The notes: a model not told the origin generated them from the sequence alone. Positions 38,020-46,184 are shown, numbered from the stretch's first letter. The stretch: 48,039 bases of DNA from an uncultured Myxococcales bacterium (GCA_903955385.1 CAJBNH010000039.1:1-48039); one strand, 5' to 3'. Translations and numbers: made by a program.

Positions 38020-39342
38020 TTACGGGCAATACTGCGAGATGTCCGGGCAGCAGTCGCCGTATTGCGCGCACTGCGTGTCGCAGTAGCAGGCACCGGACTG
38101 GCCGCCGCACGCGCCCTGGCACGAATCGCCGCCGGGGGGGGTGCCGCCGCCGCCGCAGTACTGCTCGTAGTCTGCGCAGCAGTCGCCGTAGTCCACGCAA
38201 CCGGCGTCACAGTAGCAGGCGCCCGACGCCGGCTGGCTGTCGCACACGCCCTGGCACGAGTCGCCGCCACCGCCGCCGCTGACGCAGCCCTGAGCCTGGG
38301 CGCAAGAGGCAAGCGCGTCGTAGCCCGCCTGAGCCGCCGCGGTGCCCTGATCATAGCAGGCCTGATAGCACGAGCCGTCCGGGCAGGTGTCGAAGCAGCT
38401 GAAGATGCCCTTGCACGCCGCGCTGTTGAAGCAGCCGCTGTATTCCGTCGCGCACTTCTGGGCGACGCACGCCATCACCTCATCGCAGTCCTGAGGGCAG
38501 GTCTGCGCGGTTTCATCGGCGCCGCAGGTGCCGTCGCCGCACGAACCGGTGCTGCCGCCGCAGTCGGCCGGGCAGTTCACGGCCGTCTCGCCGGACTCGC
38601 AGTTGCCGTTGCCGCACTGGGTGATGGTGCTGCAGTCGGCCGCGCAGTTGCTCTTGGTCTCGCCGGACTCGCAAGTGCCGTTGCCGCAGACGGGGCCGGT
38701 GGAGCCGCAGTCGGACGCGCAGTTGGCCTTGCTCTCGCCCGACTCGCACTTGCCGTTGCCGCAGACGGGGCCGGTCGTGCCGCAGTCCTGCGGGCAGGTC
38801 GACGACGTCTCGTTGGTGTCGCACTTGCCGTTGCCACACTGGTTGGCGGCCCCGCAGTCGGCGGCGCAGTTGGCTTGGGTCTCGCCGGTCTCGCACTTGC
38901 CATCGCCGCAGGTGGGGCCCTGACCGATGCAGTCGGTGTTCTGGGCGCACATCAGCAGGTTGGTCAGCGCCTGGGGCTTGCCGGACGTGTCGTAGCACGC
39001 GAGGACGCAGGCCTGATTGCTCAGGGGGCAGGCATCCATGCAGGTGATGCCCTTGGTGCAGGACGCATCGCTCTTGCAGCCGTCCCACTGCGACGCACAG
39101 GCGGTCTGGACGCACTTCAGGGAAGCCGTCGGGCCTCCCGGTGTGGTGTCCTGCGGCGTGGTCGAGTCACCCGGCGTCGTCGTGTCCTTCGTGTCGGTGA
39201 CGATGGTGGTGTCGCCCGTCGTCTGGTCGTTCGTCACGTCGGTGACAAAGCCGCCGCCGTAACCGCCGGCCGAGCTGCCGCAGCCGCTGAAGAGGGCCAC
39301 GGAGAGGGCACAGAACGCCGCACACTGGGTGAATCGCTGCAT
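38020..39342 (-). CDS. Cys-rich lipoprotein with CGNG repeats and two somatomedin-B-like domains
   Basis: 440 residues. Lipobox LSVALFSGCGSS (Cys21), a Thr/Asp linker (about 34-70), and a region of paired cysteines. Six to seven tandem units of about 20 residues follow with the pattern CGNGxC-x-xGE-x4-C-x2-DC (CGDGKCETGETQANCAADC and similar). Another helical Cys region precedes two C-terminal modules SCQGVC...CYCDAGCVDYGDCCADYEQYC and SCQGAC...CYCDTQCAQYGDCCPDISQYC. Their CxC-x3-C-x(5-6)-CC-x5-C spacing is that of somatomedin-B domains, small disulfide knots known mainly from animals but present in delta-like bacteria. Surface binding or adhesion is an inference. Confidence 0.8.
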   Translation of the reverse strand: MQRFTQCAAFCALSVALFSGCGSSAGGYGGGFVTDVTNDQTTGDTTIVTDTKDTTTPGDSTTPQDTTPGGPTASLKCVQTACASQWDGCKSDASCTKGITCMDACPLSNQACVLACYDTSGKPQALTNLLMCAQNTDCIGQGPTCGDGKCETGETQANCAADCGAANQCGNGKCDTNETSSTCPQDCGTTGPVCGNGKCESGESKANCASDCGSTGPVCGNGTCESGETKSNCAADCSTITQCGNGNCESGETAVNCPADCGGSTGSCGDGTCGADETAQTCPQDCDEVMACVAQKCATEYSGCFNSAACKGIFSCFDTCPDGSCYQACYDQGTAAAQAGYDALASCAQAQGCVSGGGGGDSCQGVCDSQPASGACYCDAGCVDYGDCCADYEQYCGGGGTPPGGDSCQGACGGQSGACYCDTQCAQYGDCCPDISQYCP

Positions 39343-39396
39343 GTCGGATGGTCTCCTGGCGGCATGTCGTGCACCCGCCGCCTCACGGGCCCAATA

Positions 39397-39424
39397 GAAT
39401 AGGCTTCACCGGCCCATCACTCAA
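39397..39424 (-). promoter_or_regulatory. Putative sigma70 promoter of the SMB-domain lipoprotein
   Basis: On the minus strand, TTGAGT (39419-39424), 16-base spacer, TATTCT (39397-39402), about 55 bases before the ATG at 39342. Confidence 0.5.
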
Positions 39425-39551
39425 GCCCGAAATGGAGGTCGTTTGATCGCCGACAGGCCCGCAGACCCGCTGCCTTGCACGCGATCGACTTGCAATCGCC
39501 GTGGGGTGCCCGCACAGTCAGCGACGTCGCTTCCCTGCCCGCGAGGTCCCT

Positions 39552-40496
39552 GTGATCGTTCGACCGTCGCCCCGTCTTGCCGTCTGGTTCACCCTGTCGT
39601 TGACCGCCGCCGTCTGGTCCGCGACCGCGATGGCCGCCGATGCACCCGCCGCCCCGGGACCTGCCCCGCTGCCGGGGACCGAGGACCCCGCATTCCACGA
39701 GGCCACCGGAATCCGCAAGCGTCAGGCCGTGTCCCTGACCGGTGTCGCCGTGCCGACAAGCGAAGGCAGCCGTGCCGACGCGTTGGCTGCGGTGATGAAG
39801 CGCATCGCGTGCACCTGCTACAAGGACGGCGACCTTGTCATCAACACGGACAAAAGCGTGCTGCCCCAGGAGTGCGGGTGCCCGCAGGCGCAGATCGTTC
39901 GGGAGGACCTCGAGCGCAGCCTCGCGCCCCTGTCCACGCCCCAGCTGGCGGACAAGCGGCAGGTGGCTGAGGCGCTGGAAGGCACGTTCGTGCCCCTGCG
40001 TCCCGAGTACGAGCGGGTGTTCCGCTATCCGCAGGCAGACTACCTGTGGTTCATGGAGCATGTCCGCTGCGTGTGTGAGGGCTGCAAAGCCACGGTTTTC
40101 TTCAGCAAGTGCCAGCTGACCTGTACGCCCGCGATCCTGTACAAGCTGCGAGCGCGGGTGTTCATGGCGATGGGGTTCTCCCGCGACGAGCTCGTGGACT
40201 ACTACCTGGCTGAGTACAACGCCGACAAGCCGCCCCGCGAACAGGCGAGCCGCGACTGGCTGCTGCCCGAGAAGCAGAAGGACTACGGCTGGTTTGTTCC
40301 TGCCGTCGTCGTCCCCGGCGGCGCGCTGCTGTTGCTGTTCCTGCTGGTCGGGTGGGTGCGCAAGGGGCGGCGCGACAAGGCGACCAAGGATACGGTCGCG
40401 GCCGCTGCGGCGCCGGACACCCCCGCGGAGGCTGCGACGCACGCGCGAACCCGCGAGCGGCTGCGCGACGAGCTGGACAGCGACACCGAGTGGTGA
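39552..40496 (+). CDS. CcmH-like protein with duplicated Cys domain
   Basis: 314 residues from a GTG with GAGG upstream; signal or N-terminal anchor (LAVWFTLSLTAAVWSATAMA). Two Cys-rich units occur: residues 83-130 (C87, C89, C108, C110) and 168-222 (C173, C175, C178, C187, C191; HVRCVCEGCKATVFFSKC). The second unit leads into a helix pair (FMAMGFSRDELVDYYLAEYN) that matches the post-cysteine helices of CcmH (usually GKSxxEIxxYxVARYG). A membrane segment follows near 248-267 (VPGGALLLLFLLVGWVRKG), as in CcmH. CcmH-type proteins reduce apocytochrome c. The usual LRCxxC is altered, so the function is uncertain. Confidence 0.6.
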   Translation: MIVRPSPRLAVWFTLSLTAAVWSATAMAADAPAAPGPAPLPGTEDPAFHEATGIRKRQAVSLTGVAVPTSEGSRADALAAVMKRIACTCYKDGDLVINTDKSVLPQECGCPQAQIVREDLERSLAPLSTPQLADKRQVAEALEGTFVPLRPEYERVFRYPQADYLWFMEHVRCVCEGCKATVFFSKCQLTCTPAILYKLRARVFMAMGFSRDELVDYYLAEYNADKPPREQASRDWLLPEKQKDYGWFVPAVVVPGGALLLLFLLVGWVRKGRRDKATKDTVAAAAAPDTPAEAATHARTRERLRDELDSDTEW

Positions 40497-40508
40497 CCCG
40501 AGGTCCGG

Positions 40509-41501
40509 TCAGTCTTCCAGACGATACACCTTGACTTCCGAACATTTGCCCGCAATGACGGCCACCACGACGTGGGCGATTCCCGGGTACAGGGGCTGAC
40601 CGTCCGGGGCTGCTCCGGCCAGGTCGTCGGCCGAAAAGCGTGCGTCGGTGTCGACGTGCGAGTGCCAGAACGCGACCAGCGACCGCCCCTGCTCGGACTG
40701 CTGCGCCACGACCCGGGTGTCCAGTTGCCAGGCCGTCCGCGAAGTGCGGGGATGGCGTTCTGGATCCGCAACATGGCGCTCGTCCTGCAGATTCTTCGTC
40801 GGCACGACTTCGAGCCGCCCTGCCCCGTTTCGCACCAACAGACCGCAGGCCTCGGCGGGCGCGCGGGTCAGACACTCGTGCTGCAGCGCCAGCATCGCGC
40901 CGGCGTCGGCCAGCAGCTCGCCTTGCAACACCGCGTCGGCCCGCACCGTGCCAACCGGCTGCGGAGGCTGGGGTTTTCGCGACAAGCGGGGCAGGACCGG
41001 GTCCGTCCAGTCCCAGCACAGCGACGAGGGCAGCGGCGCCAGCTCAAACACGTCGTCCAGCAAGAGCCCGGCCGCCGCAGCGCCCACCGCCACCGCGTCG
41101 ACCGTTCCAGCGGGATGGCCAACGTCCCAACGCAACGTGCAGACCGTGGGCGAGGTGTCCGCCGAGGTCAGCCGCACGACGTCGACCGTCATGCCAAACC
41201 CGCGCTGGGCAAAGAAGAAGTGCGCGGCCGGAGGAACCGCTTGCCCGGGTCCATCGATCAACTGCACTTCGGGGTCCAGGTCGGCCAAGGCCAGCAGTTG
41301 GGCCTGCGGAATCGCCACACGTCCCAGTCCGGCACCGACCAGATAGCGGGCGGCCACCGCAGCAGCCTCCGCAGCGACCGGCGAGCCGTCGTGGCCGAAC
41401 ACGGCCGCCCAGCCGTGCAGTGCTGCCTGGCCGTGGAAAGCCGCGCCCGGCACCAGCAGCTGCCGACCATAGCGCGCGAAGACCTGGCGCGGGTCACGCA
41501 T
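40509..41501 (-). CDS. Degenerate E1-like domain fused to a JAMM metalloprotease
   Basis: 330 residues. The C-terminal domain (about 200-330) is a JAB/MPN+ isopeptidase: Glu in APAEACGLLVRNG, then WHSHVDTDARFSADD with zinc ligands His280, His282 and Asp293 and Ser290 in exact HxH-x7-S-x2-D spacing. The N-terminal domain (1-180) looks like ThiF/MoeB (FARYGRQLLVPGAAFHGQAAL at the start; a late GAAAAGLLLDDVF helix), but the nucleotide loop GxGGLG is replaced by GHDGSP, so it should be inactive. It overlaps the true E1 gene upstream by eight bases. Likely acts with it on a small ubiquitin- or MoaD-like carrier; no carrier gene is adjacent. Confidence 0.8.
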   Translation of the reverse strand: MRDPRQVFARYGRQLLVPGAAFHGQAALHGWAAVFGHDGSPVAAEAAAVAARYLVGAGLGRVAIPQAQLLALADLDPEVQLIDGPGQAVPPAAHFFFAQRGFGMTVDVVRLTSADTSPTVCTLRWDVGHPAGTVDAVAVGAAAAGLLLDDVFELAPLPSSLCWDWTDPVLPRLSRKPQPPQPVGTVRADAVLQGELLADAGAMLALQHECLTRAPAEACGLLVRNGAGRLEVVPTKNLQDERHVADPERHPRTSRTAWQLDTRVVAQQSEQGRSLVAFWHSHVDTDARFSADDLAGAAPDGQPLYPGIAHVVVAVIAGKCSEVKVYRLED

Positions 41502-42240
41502 GGACCCTCCCGCCGGTCAGCCGTGACGCTGCGCAAGGGCAGTCGCCGGCTGGGGAAACCGCCGTGCGGTGCACGCCGCGCGGGTCCAGCCGCAGCAACG
41601 CCGACTCGGCCGGGTCCGCCTGCCCCTGCAGCACCGCCAAGAGCGACCGCGCGGCCCAAGCACCGACCTGCCCCACTGCGGGTCCCATCACGCCGGCGAT
41701 GGCGCAGGTGCCGACGCACTCCGGCGGGGGCGGTTCCTCGAACAGGCAACGGTAGCAGGCGCCGTGGGGCGTGACGGTGAACAGCTGGCCCTTGCGCTGG
41801 ATGGCGGCGGCGATCGTGGCGACTCGGGTGCGCCCGTCCCGTCCGGGACGGATGGCCCAGTCATTCACCAGGAATTTCGAGAGCGTGTCGTCGGTCCCTT
41901 CGACCACGGCGTCGCAGCCCCGCAGCACCTCGTCGAGGGTGTCGGCCGTCACTCGGGCGACCACGCGTTCGATGACCAGCCCCGGCACCCTGGACTGCAG
42001 CCAGCGCGCCAGCGCGTCGACCTTGGGAACGCCCAAATCGCCTTGTCCGAAAGCCACTTGTCGATGCAGATTGGCGAGTTCGACGACGTCGGGGTCCACC
42101 AGACGCAGCCGCTTCACCCCGCCCAGCGCCAACGTCCAAGCAGCCGGCACGCCCAAACCGCCGCAGCCCAACACGGTCACACAGGTCTGGTCGAGCGCGC
42201 GTCGGGCAGGCTCGGACCACACCGGCGCCGCGCTGGTCAT
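41494..42240 (-). CDS. E1-like adenylating enzyme (ThiF/MoeB/HesA family)
   Basis: 248 residues. Nucleotide loop GCGGLG (25-30), acidic Asp49/Asp51 in RLVDPDVVELANLHRQ, Lys73 in GVPKVDAL, and GTDDTLSKFLVND are intact. CYRC and a terminal CPC could bind zinc, and ECVGTCAIAGVMGPAVGQVG has candidate catalytic Cys. It starts directly at the Rossmann fold and lacks the N-terminal RYxRQ segment that MoeB/ThiF use to contact ATP in the partner subunit. That segment is on the next gene's protein. Its start overlaps the VTT gene by four bases (ATGA). Role: sulfur-carrier or ubiquitin-like protein activation. Confidence 0.88.
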   Translation of the reverse strand: MTSAAPVWSEPARRALDQTCVTVLGCGGLGVPAAWTLALGGVKRLRLVDPDVVELANLHRQVAFGQGDLGVPKVDALARWLQSRVPGLVIERVVARVTADTLDEVLRGCDAVVEGTDDTLSKFLVNDWAIRPGRDGRTRVATIAAAIQRKGQLFTVTPHGACYRCLFEEPPPPECVGTCAIAGVMGPAVGQVGAWAARSLLAVLQGQADPAESALLRLDPRGVHRTAVSPAGDCPCAASRLTGGRVHA

Positions 42241-43130
42241 CCGGGCCTCCGCATTGCCCGATTGCGCGTCAGGTCGGCACGCGCCACCCGGCCAATCCAG
42301 ACGGCGACCAACACCGTGAAGCCCAAACCGATCCAGCGCAGCCAGGTCGTCTCAGGGGTGGTCGCGACCCCGTCCAAGGACACAGCCCGGGCCGACTCGG
42401 CCATCATCGCACCCGCCATGCCGTAGACCGAAGTCCAAGGGATGCCGCCCAGCGCCGCCGCAAGCGCAAACCGCCACCACACGATGCGCGTCACACCCGT
42501 CAGGTACGAAAGCAGCCCATACGGCATCACCGGCGACAAGCGCAGGCCCAACAGGATGCGCAGGCCGCGGGCGTCAATCGTGTCCGCCAGCGAGGCCAGC
42601 AGCTCACTCGTGCCGATCCACGCTTGCACATGCGGCCCAAGAAAGCGGCGAGCGATCCACAGGTTCAGCAGACCGCCCAGTACCGCGCCCAGAATCGCCA
42701 GCGCCGTGCCCTCGACAGTGCCCCAGACATAGCCGGGAACGATCGCCAAGGGTCCGACCGGCACCAGCGTCGGCACCAGGACGGCCACACTCAACACCAC
42801 GATACCCTTGCCCATCCACCCCGCATCGCGCAGCAGCACCGTCGCGCGGGCCAAGGGCTCGGGCCCCAGAGGCTCGAACAGCCACACGGCAAACAACGCA
42901 AGCGCCACGAACATCGCGAAGCGTTTCGCCACCTTCCACAGCTGCGAGACGACCAGCGGACGGCGGGGCGCGGTCTCGACGCGGCGGACAGTGTGGGGCT
43001 CGCTTGGCGCGGCTTGGTCGGCGGGGTCGACCTCATACACGACGGACGGCCGAGCCTGACGCCACCGTGGGTCGGCGGGCAGGATCTCGACTTCAGGGTC
43101 ACGTTCGGGGTCGCGCGGTCCGTTCTGCAT
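42237..43130 (-). CDS. VTT (TVP38/DedA-like) membrane protein
   Basis: 297 residues. A hydrophilic, charged N-terminal tail (1-65) is followed by about five or six membrane segments. The conserved VTT core is recognisable: LVPVGPLAIVPGYVWGTVEG, AILGAVLGGLLNLWIARRFL, LRLSPVMPYGLLSYLTGVTR (F/L-R-x3-P-P/M type loop) and LAAALGGIPWTSVYG. The family includes phospholipid scramblase/flippase-like proteins (DedA, VMP1). It lies 15 bases after trpS and overlaps the E1 gene by four bases, so it is part of the same operon; a functional tie to the E1/JAMM pair is not obvious. Confidence 0.85.
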   Translation of the reverse strand: MQNGPRDPERDPEVEILPADPRWRQARPSVVYEVDPADQAAPSEPHTVRRVETAPRRPLVVSQLWKVAKRFAMFVALALFAVWLFEPLGPEPLARATVLLRDAGWMGKGIVVLSVAVLVPTLVPVGPLAIVPGYVWGTVEGTALAILGAVLGGLLNLWIARRFLGPHVQAWIGTSELLASLADTIDARGLRILLGLRLSPVMPYGLLSYLTGVTRIVWWRFALAAALGGIPWTSVYGMAGAMMAESARAVSLDGVATTPETTWLRWIGLGFTVLVAVWIGRVARADLTRNRAMRRPG

Positions 43131-43145
43131 CGGTTCCGGGTCAGC

Positions 43146-44201
43146 TCAGGCCACTGGGGGCCGGGTGTGGGCGACAGACGACAGGCCGCACGCCGCGCGC
43201 ACGCGCTCGAGCACGCCGCGCGCCACAAGGCGAGCACGGGCCGCACCGTCCGCCAGAATGTCTTCCAAGTCATCGGGACGCGCCATCAGCTCGTCGTAAC
43301 GCACGCGGGCGGGGCCAAAGTGGCGTTCGGCAAGCTCCAGCAACGCCAACTTGGCGTGTCCATAGCCGAAATTTCCACCCCGGTACTTCTCGGCCAAGGC
43401 CTCCCGCTCTTCCGGACTCGCGAACAGCGAGTAGAGCGCGAAGACGTTGCAGGTGGTCGGATCCTTGGGCTCCTCCAGCGGCGTCGAGTCGGTCTTGATG
43501 GCCATGACCCGTTGCTTGAGTTCCTTGGAACCCGCGAACATCGGAATGGTATTCCCGTACGACTTCGACATTTTCTGGCCATCCAGCCCCGGCACCACCG
43601 CCGACGCCTGCTGCACCAGAGCCTGTGGACGCTTCAGCAGCCGACCGTCCCACGTGACGTCCTCGACCGTCCCCCCCTCTGGCGCGCCCATGAAGGCGAC
43701 GTTGAAGTAGGTGGCCATGTCGCGCGCCATCTCCAAGTGCTGCACTTGGTCCTTGCCGACCGGCACCAAGTCCGAGTCGTACAACAGGATGTCGGCCGCC
43801 ATCAGCACGGGATAGGTGACGACGCCCAAGTTCAGGTCCTTGCCCTTGGCCCGCGCGTCCTTGTAGGCGTGCGCCCGCTCGACCAGACCCATGCCGGTCA
43901 CACAAGACAGGGCCCAAGTCAGCTCGAGCACTTCGGGCACATCCGACTGCCGCCACAGCACCGACTTCGCCGGATCCAGACCGCTTGCAAGCAGCGACGC
44001 GGCGATGCCCAGACTGTCCTTGCGCAGCTGGGCGGCGTCCCGCACCGTCGTCAGCGCGTGCAGGTCGGCGACGAAGTAGTACGCCTCGTGCTCGCGGGCG
44101 AGCTCCAGCGCGGGCCGGATCATCCCGAAATAGTTACCCCAGTGCGGCTGCCCGGTCGGCTTGATGCCCGACAGGCACCGCATGCGTCTCGTCTCGGTCA
44201 T
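43146..44201 (-). CDS. trpS: Tryptophanyl-tRNA synthetase
   Basis: 351 residues, the usual bacterial size. Class I motifs: GIKPTGQPHWGNYFG (HIGH equivalent PHWGN) near the N-terminus, VPVGKDQVQHLEMARDMA, and GQKMSKSYGNTIP (KMSKS) near 219. Charges tRNA-Trp. The ATG at 44201 lies 45 bases after the upstream lipoprotein, and the VTT gene begins 15 bases after the trpS stop, so this essential gene appears to head or share the operon that ends in the E1/JAMM pair. Confidence 0.96.
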   Translation of the reverse strand: MTETRRMRCLSGIKPTGQPHWGNYFGMIRPALELAREHEAYYFVADLHALTTVRDAAQLRKDSLGIAASLLASGLDPAKSVLWRQSDVPEVLELTWALSCVTGMGLVERAHAYKDARAKGKDLNLGVVTYPVLMAADILLYDSDLVPVGKDQVQHLEMARDMATYFNVAFMGAPEGGTVEDVTWDGRLLKRPQALVQQASAVVPGLDGQKMSKSYGNTIPMFAGSKELKQRVMAIKTDSTPLEEPKDPTTCNVFALYSLFASPEEREALAEKYRGGNFGYGHAKLALLELAERHFGPARVRYDELMARPDDLEDILADGAARARLVARGVLERVRAACGLSSVAHTRPPVA

Positions 44202-44246
44202 GGGACTCCGTGAAATCAGGGTCGTGGAGAGAACGGCTCGCGCACG

Positions 44247-44735
44247 CTAGCGCGCGGCCATCGTCACCTTCAAGTCAACCCACGGAAGGTACAGCAAGTG
44301 CTCAGCATCATAGTCCTCGCCCGCTGCGACGACCTCGATGCGGACGTCGAACACGACTCGGTCGTCCTTTTCGTTGATGACGACCTTGCGATCGTCCTCG
44401 CCCTGCTGGACCACCAGCGACGCCGTGGCCGTCCGCAGCTCCTTGCCGTTGGGCGCCTGCATCGTCTGCCAGTCGGTCCTTACCAGCGACACCACGACCT
44501 TGGGCCCGTCGATGCCAACCGGATGGCGACCAACGCGGAACACGTCGCCCAGCTGGAACTTCTCGCCACGGAAGGAGTTCCACGCGTTGGGCGGGGCCTC
44601 TTCACGCGGGGTGGGCTTCTGGACCGTCGATGGGTCTGGCGCCGGCTGCACCATTGGATTGCCGCACGCGACGGCAAAAGTGATCCCCAGGAACACGGCC
44701 GCCGCATGTTGTACGGCGAAAGGCAGCTTGATCAT
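44247..44735 (-). CDS. Small lipoprotein
   Basis: 162 residues from the ATG at 44735 (GGAGC upstream). Signal MIKLPFAVQHAAAVFLGITF with lipobox FAVACGN (Cys26). A Pro-rich linker (NPMVQPAPDPSTVQKPTPRE) is followed by a single beta-rich domain (FQLGDVFRVGRHPVGIDGPK, TATASLVVQQGEDDRKVVIN, DVRIEVVAAGEDYDAEHLLY), possibly an Ig/C2-like sandwich. No family recognised. It is 45 bases upstream of trpS on the same strand and divergent from the rhomboid gene across 165 bases that must carry both promoters. Confidence 0.65.
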   Translation of the reverse strand: MIKLPFAVQHAAAVFLGITFAVACGNPMVQPAPDPSTVQKPTPREEAPPNAWNSFRGEKFQLGDVFRVGRHPVGIDGPKVVVSLVRTDWQTMQAPNGKELRTATASLVVQQGEDDRKVVINEKDDRVVFDVRIEVVAAGEDYDAEHLLYLPWVDLKVTMAAR

Positions 44736-44900
44736 CGTCTGCTCCCATGGCCCGGGGGCGGGCCGACCGCAAGAGGATACACCCAAGCCGCCAACACCGG
44801 GAGCCCCCGACGCATGGGCTTTTCGTCAAGGATGACCTTGCGCGCCGCCCTCGCGGCTGCTTCTCTTTGCAGACGTCCTGTCCGGGCGCAAAGCAGGCCG

Positions 44901-46163
44901 ATGTCCCCTACCATGCCGACGACGACCGCCGAAACCTCAGCCTTGGTGCAGCATTTTCTGCTCTACCACGGCGCGCGCTATGTCAGCCGCGCGTCTGAGG
45001 ACAATTGGAAGCGGGTGCCCGTGACCCTGCAGGTGCCGCCCCTCAACGTGGACGACGCCGACACCGGCCGCCTGCCCCCCCCGCCGCTGCCGCCCGGTGC
45101 CTGGCTGGTGCTGCCGTGGGACGCCCCCAGCTACGAGCACGTGGAGGCTTGGCTGCAGCGTCTGGCCGACGCCCGGATGATGCCAACGGTCTTCGTGCTC
45201 GTGCTGCTGACTCCCGTGCTGCGCGAGGCGCCGTTGATGCAGTTGGCCCGGCAGTTTGGTGTGCGGATCGTCGCAGTGTCGGCGATCGACGCGATGGCCT
45301 ACGGAGACCCGACGGCTGCGGCGGCACTGCAGACGCTGTTTCAACCGCAGCAGCTGCAGGCCCTGAACAACATCAATCCCTTGGACCATCTTGCGGCGCT
45401 GGGGGATCCCCGCAACCCCGACGTCTTCTTCGAGCGCCTGCGGCGGACCGGCCGTGGCTCGCCGGTGACGATCGCTCTCATTGCCGTGAACCTACTGGTC
45501 TTTGTGGCGATGATGGTGATGCGCCCCGACGCGTTCTCGGGGTTCCTGGGCGAATTTGACGGCAAGCAGCTCGCAGCGACCGGCGCGAACATCGCTGCGT
45601 TGACGGTGGGTGCCAACGAGGCATGGCGGCTGCTGACGTGCACGTTCATGCACGCCAACCTGCTGCACATCGGCATGAACATGTGGGTGCTGAAGTCGGT
45701 CGGCGACACGGCCGAGCGGCTGTTCGGGTCCGCGATGTTCGGTGTGCTCTATCTGCTTGCGGGCCTGGGCGGCTCGATCGCCTCGCTGGGGTGGACACTC
45801 GCCGACTCGCCGCAGCTGCCCAGTCTGGGTGCCTCTGGAGCCGTGTTCGGTCTGATCGGTGGCCTGCTGGGATTCGCCCTGTCGCGGCGAGGCTCGGTGC
45901 CGGCCCAGGTGTTCCGCGGGCTGACGCGCTCAGCCTTGATGTTCACCGTAGTCAACGTCGCGTTTGGACTTAGCTTTCCCATGATCGACAACGCCGCTCA
46001 CATTGGCGGCCTCGTGGTCGGCTTTGCCTCGGGCGTGGTCCTGTCGCGCGACCTGCCGCCCGCACCGCAGCCCAGCCGCATCCGCCGAGCCGCAGCCGTG
46101 TCGGCGTGTCTGGTGGTGCTGGGCATCGCGTTCCAGTTCGCGTCCAGCCTGGTGCGGATGTAG
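44901..46163 (+). CDS. Rhomboid-family intramembrane serine protease
   Basis: 420 residues from the ATG at 44901 (MPTTTAE at 44913 is an alternative). The first 187 residues are a cytosolic domain with a Pro-rich loop (DTGRLPPPPLPPGAW) and an alpha/beta pattern I do not recognise. Six membrane segments follow (about 188-415). Catalytic Ser312 lies in SLGASGAVFGLIGG and His367 in MIDNAAHIGGLVVGFASG; HANLLHIGMNMWVLKSVGD is the conserved L1-TM2 region. It should cleave membrane proteins in the plane of the membrane. Substrate unknown. It converges with moaA. Confidence 0.93.
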   Translation: MSPTMPTTTAETSALVQHFLLYHGARYVSRASEDNWKRVPVTLQVPPLNVDDADTGRLPPPPLPPGAWLVLPWDAPSYEHVEAWLQRLADARMMPTVFVLVLLTPVLREAPLMQLARQFGVRIVAVSAIDAMAYGDPTAAAALQTLFQPQQLQALNNINPLDHLAALGDPRNPDVFFERLRRTGRGSPVTIALIAVNLLVFVAMMVMRPDAFSGFLGEFDGKQLAATGANIAALTVGANEAWRLLTCTFMHANLLHIGMNMWVLKSVGDTAERLFGSAMFGVLYLLAGLGGSIASLGWTLADSPQLPSLGASGAVFGLIGGLLGFALSRRGSVPAQVFRGLTRSALMFTVVNVAFGLSFPMIDNAAHIGGLVVGFASGVVLSRDLPPAPQPSRIRRAAAVSACLVVLGIAFQFASSLVRM

Positions 46164-46184
46164 CCTCACTTCCTGATGAATTGC

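Noticed and set aside
37999-39402. 467-residue plus-strand Ala/Val/Arg-rich frame
   Set aside because: Antisense of the Cys-rich repeat lipoprotein. Its repetitiveness only mirrors the CGNG units.
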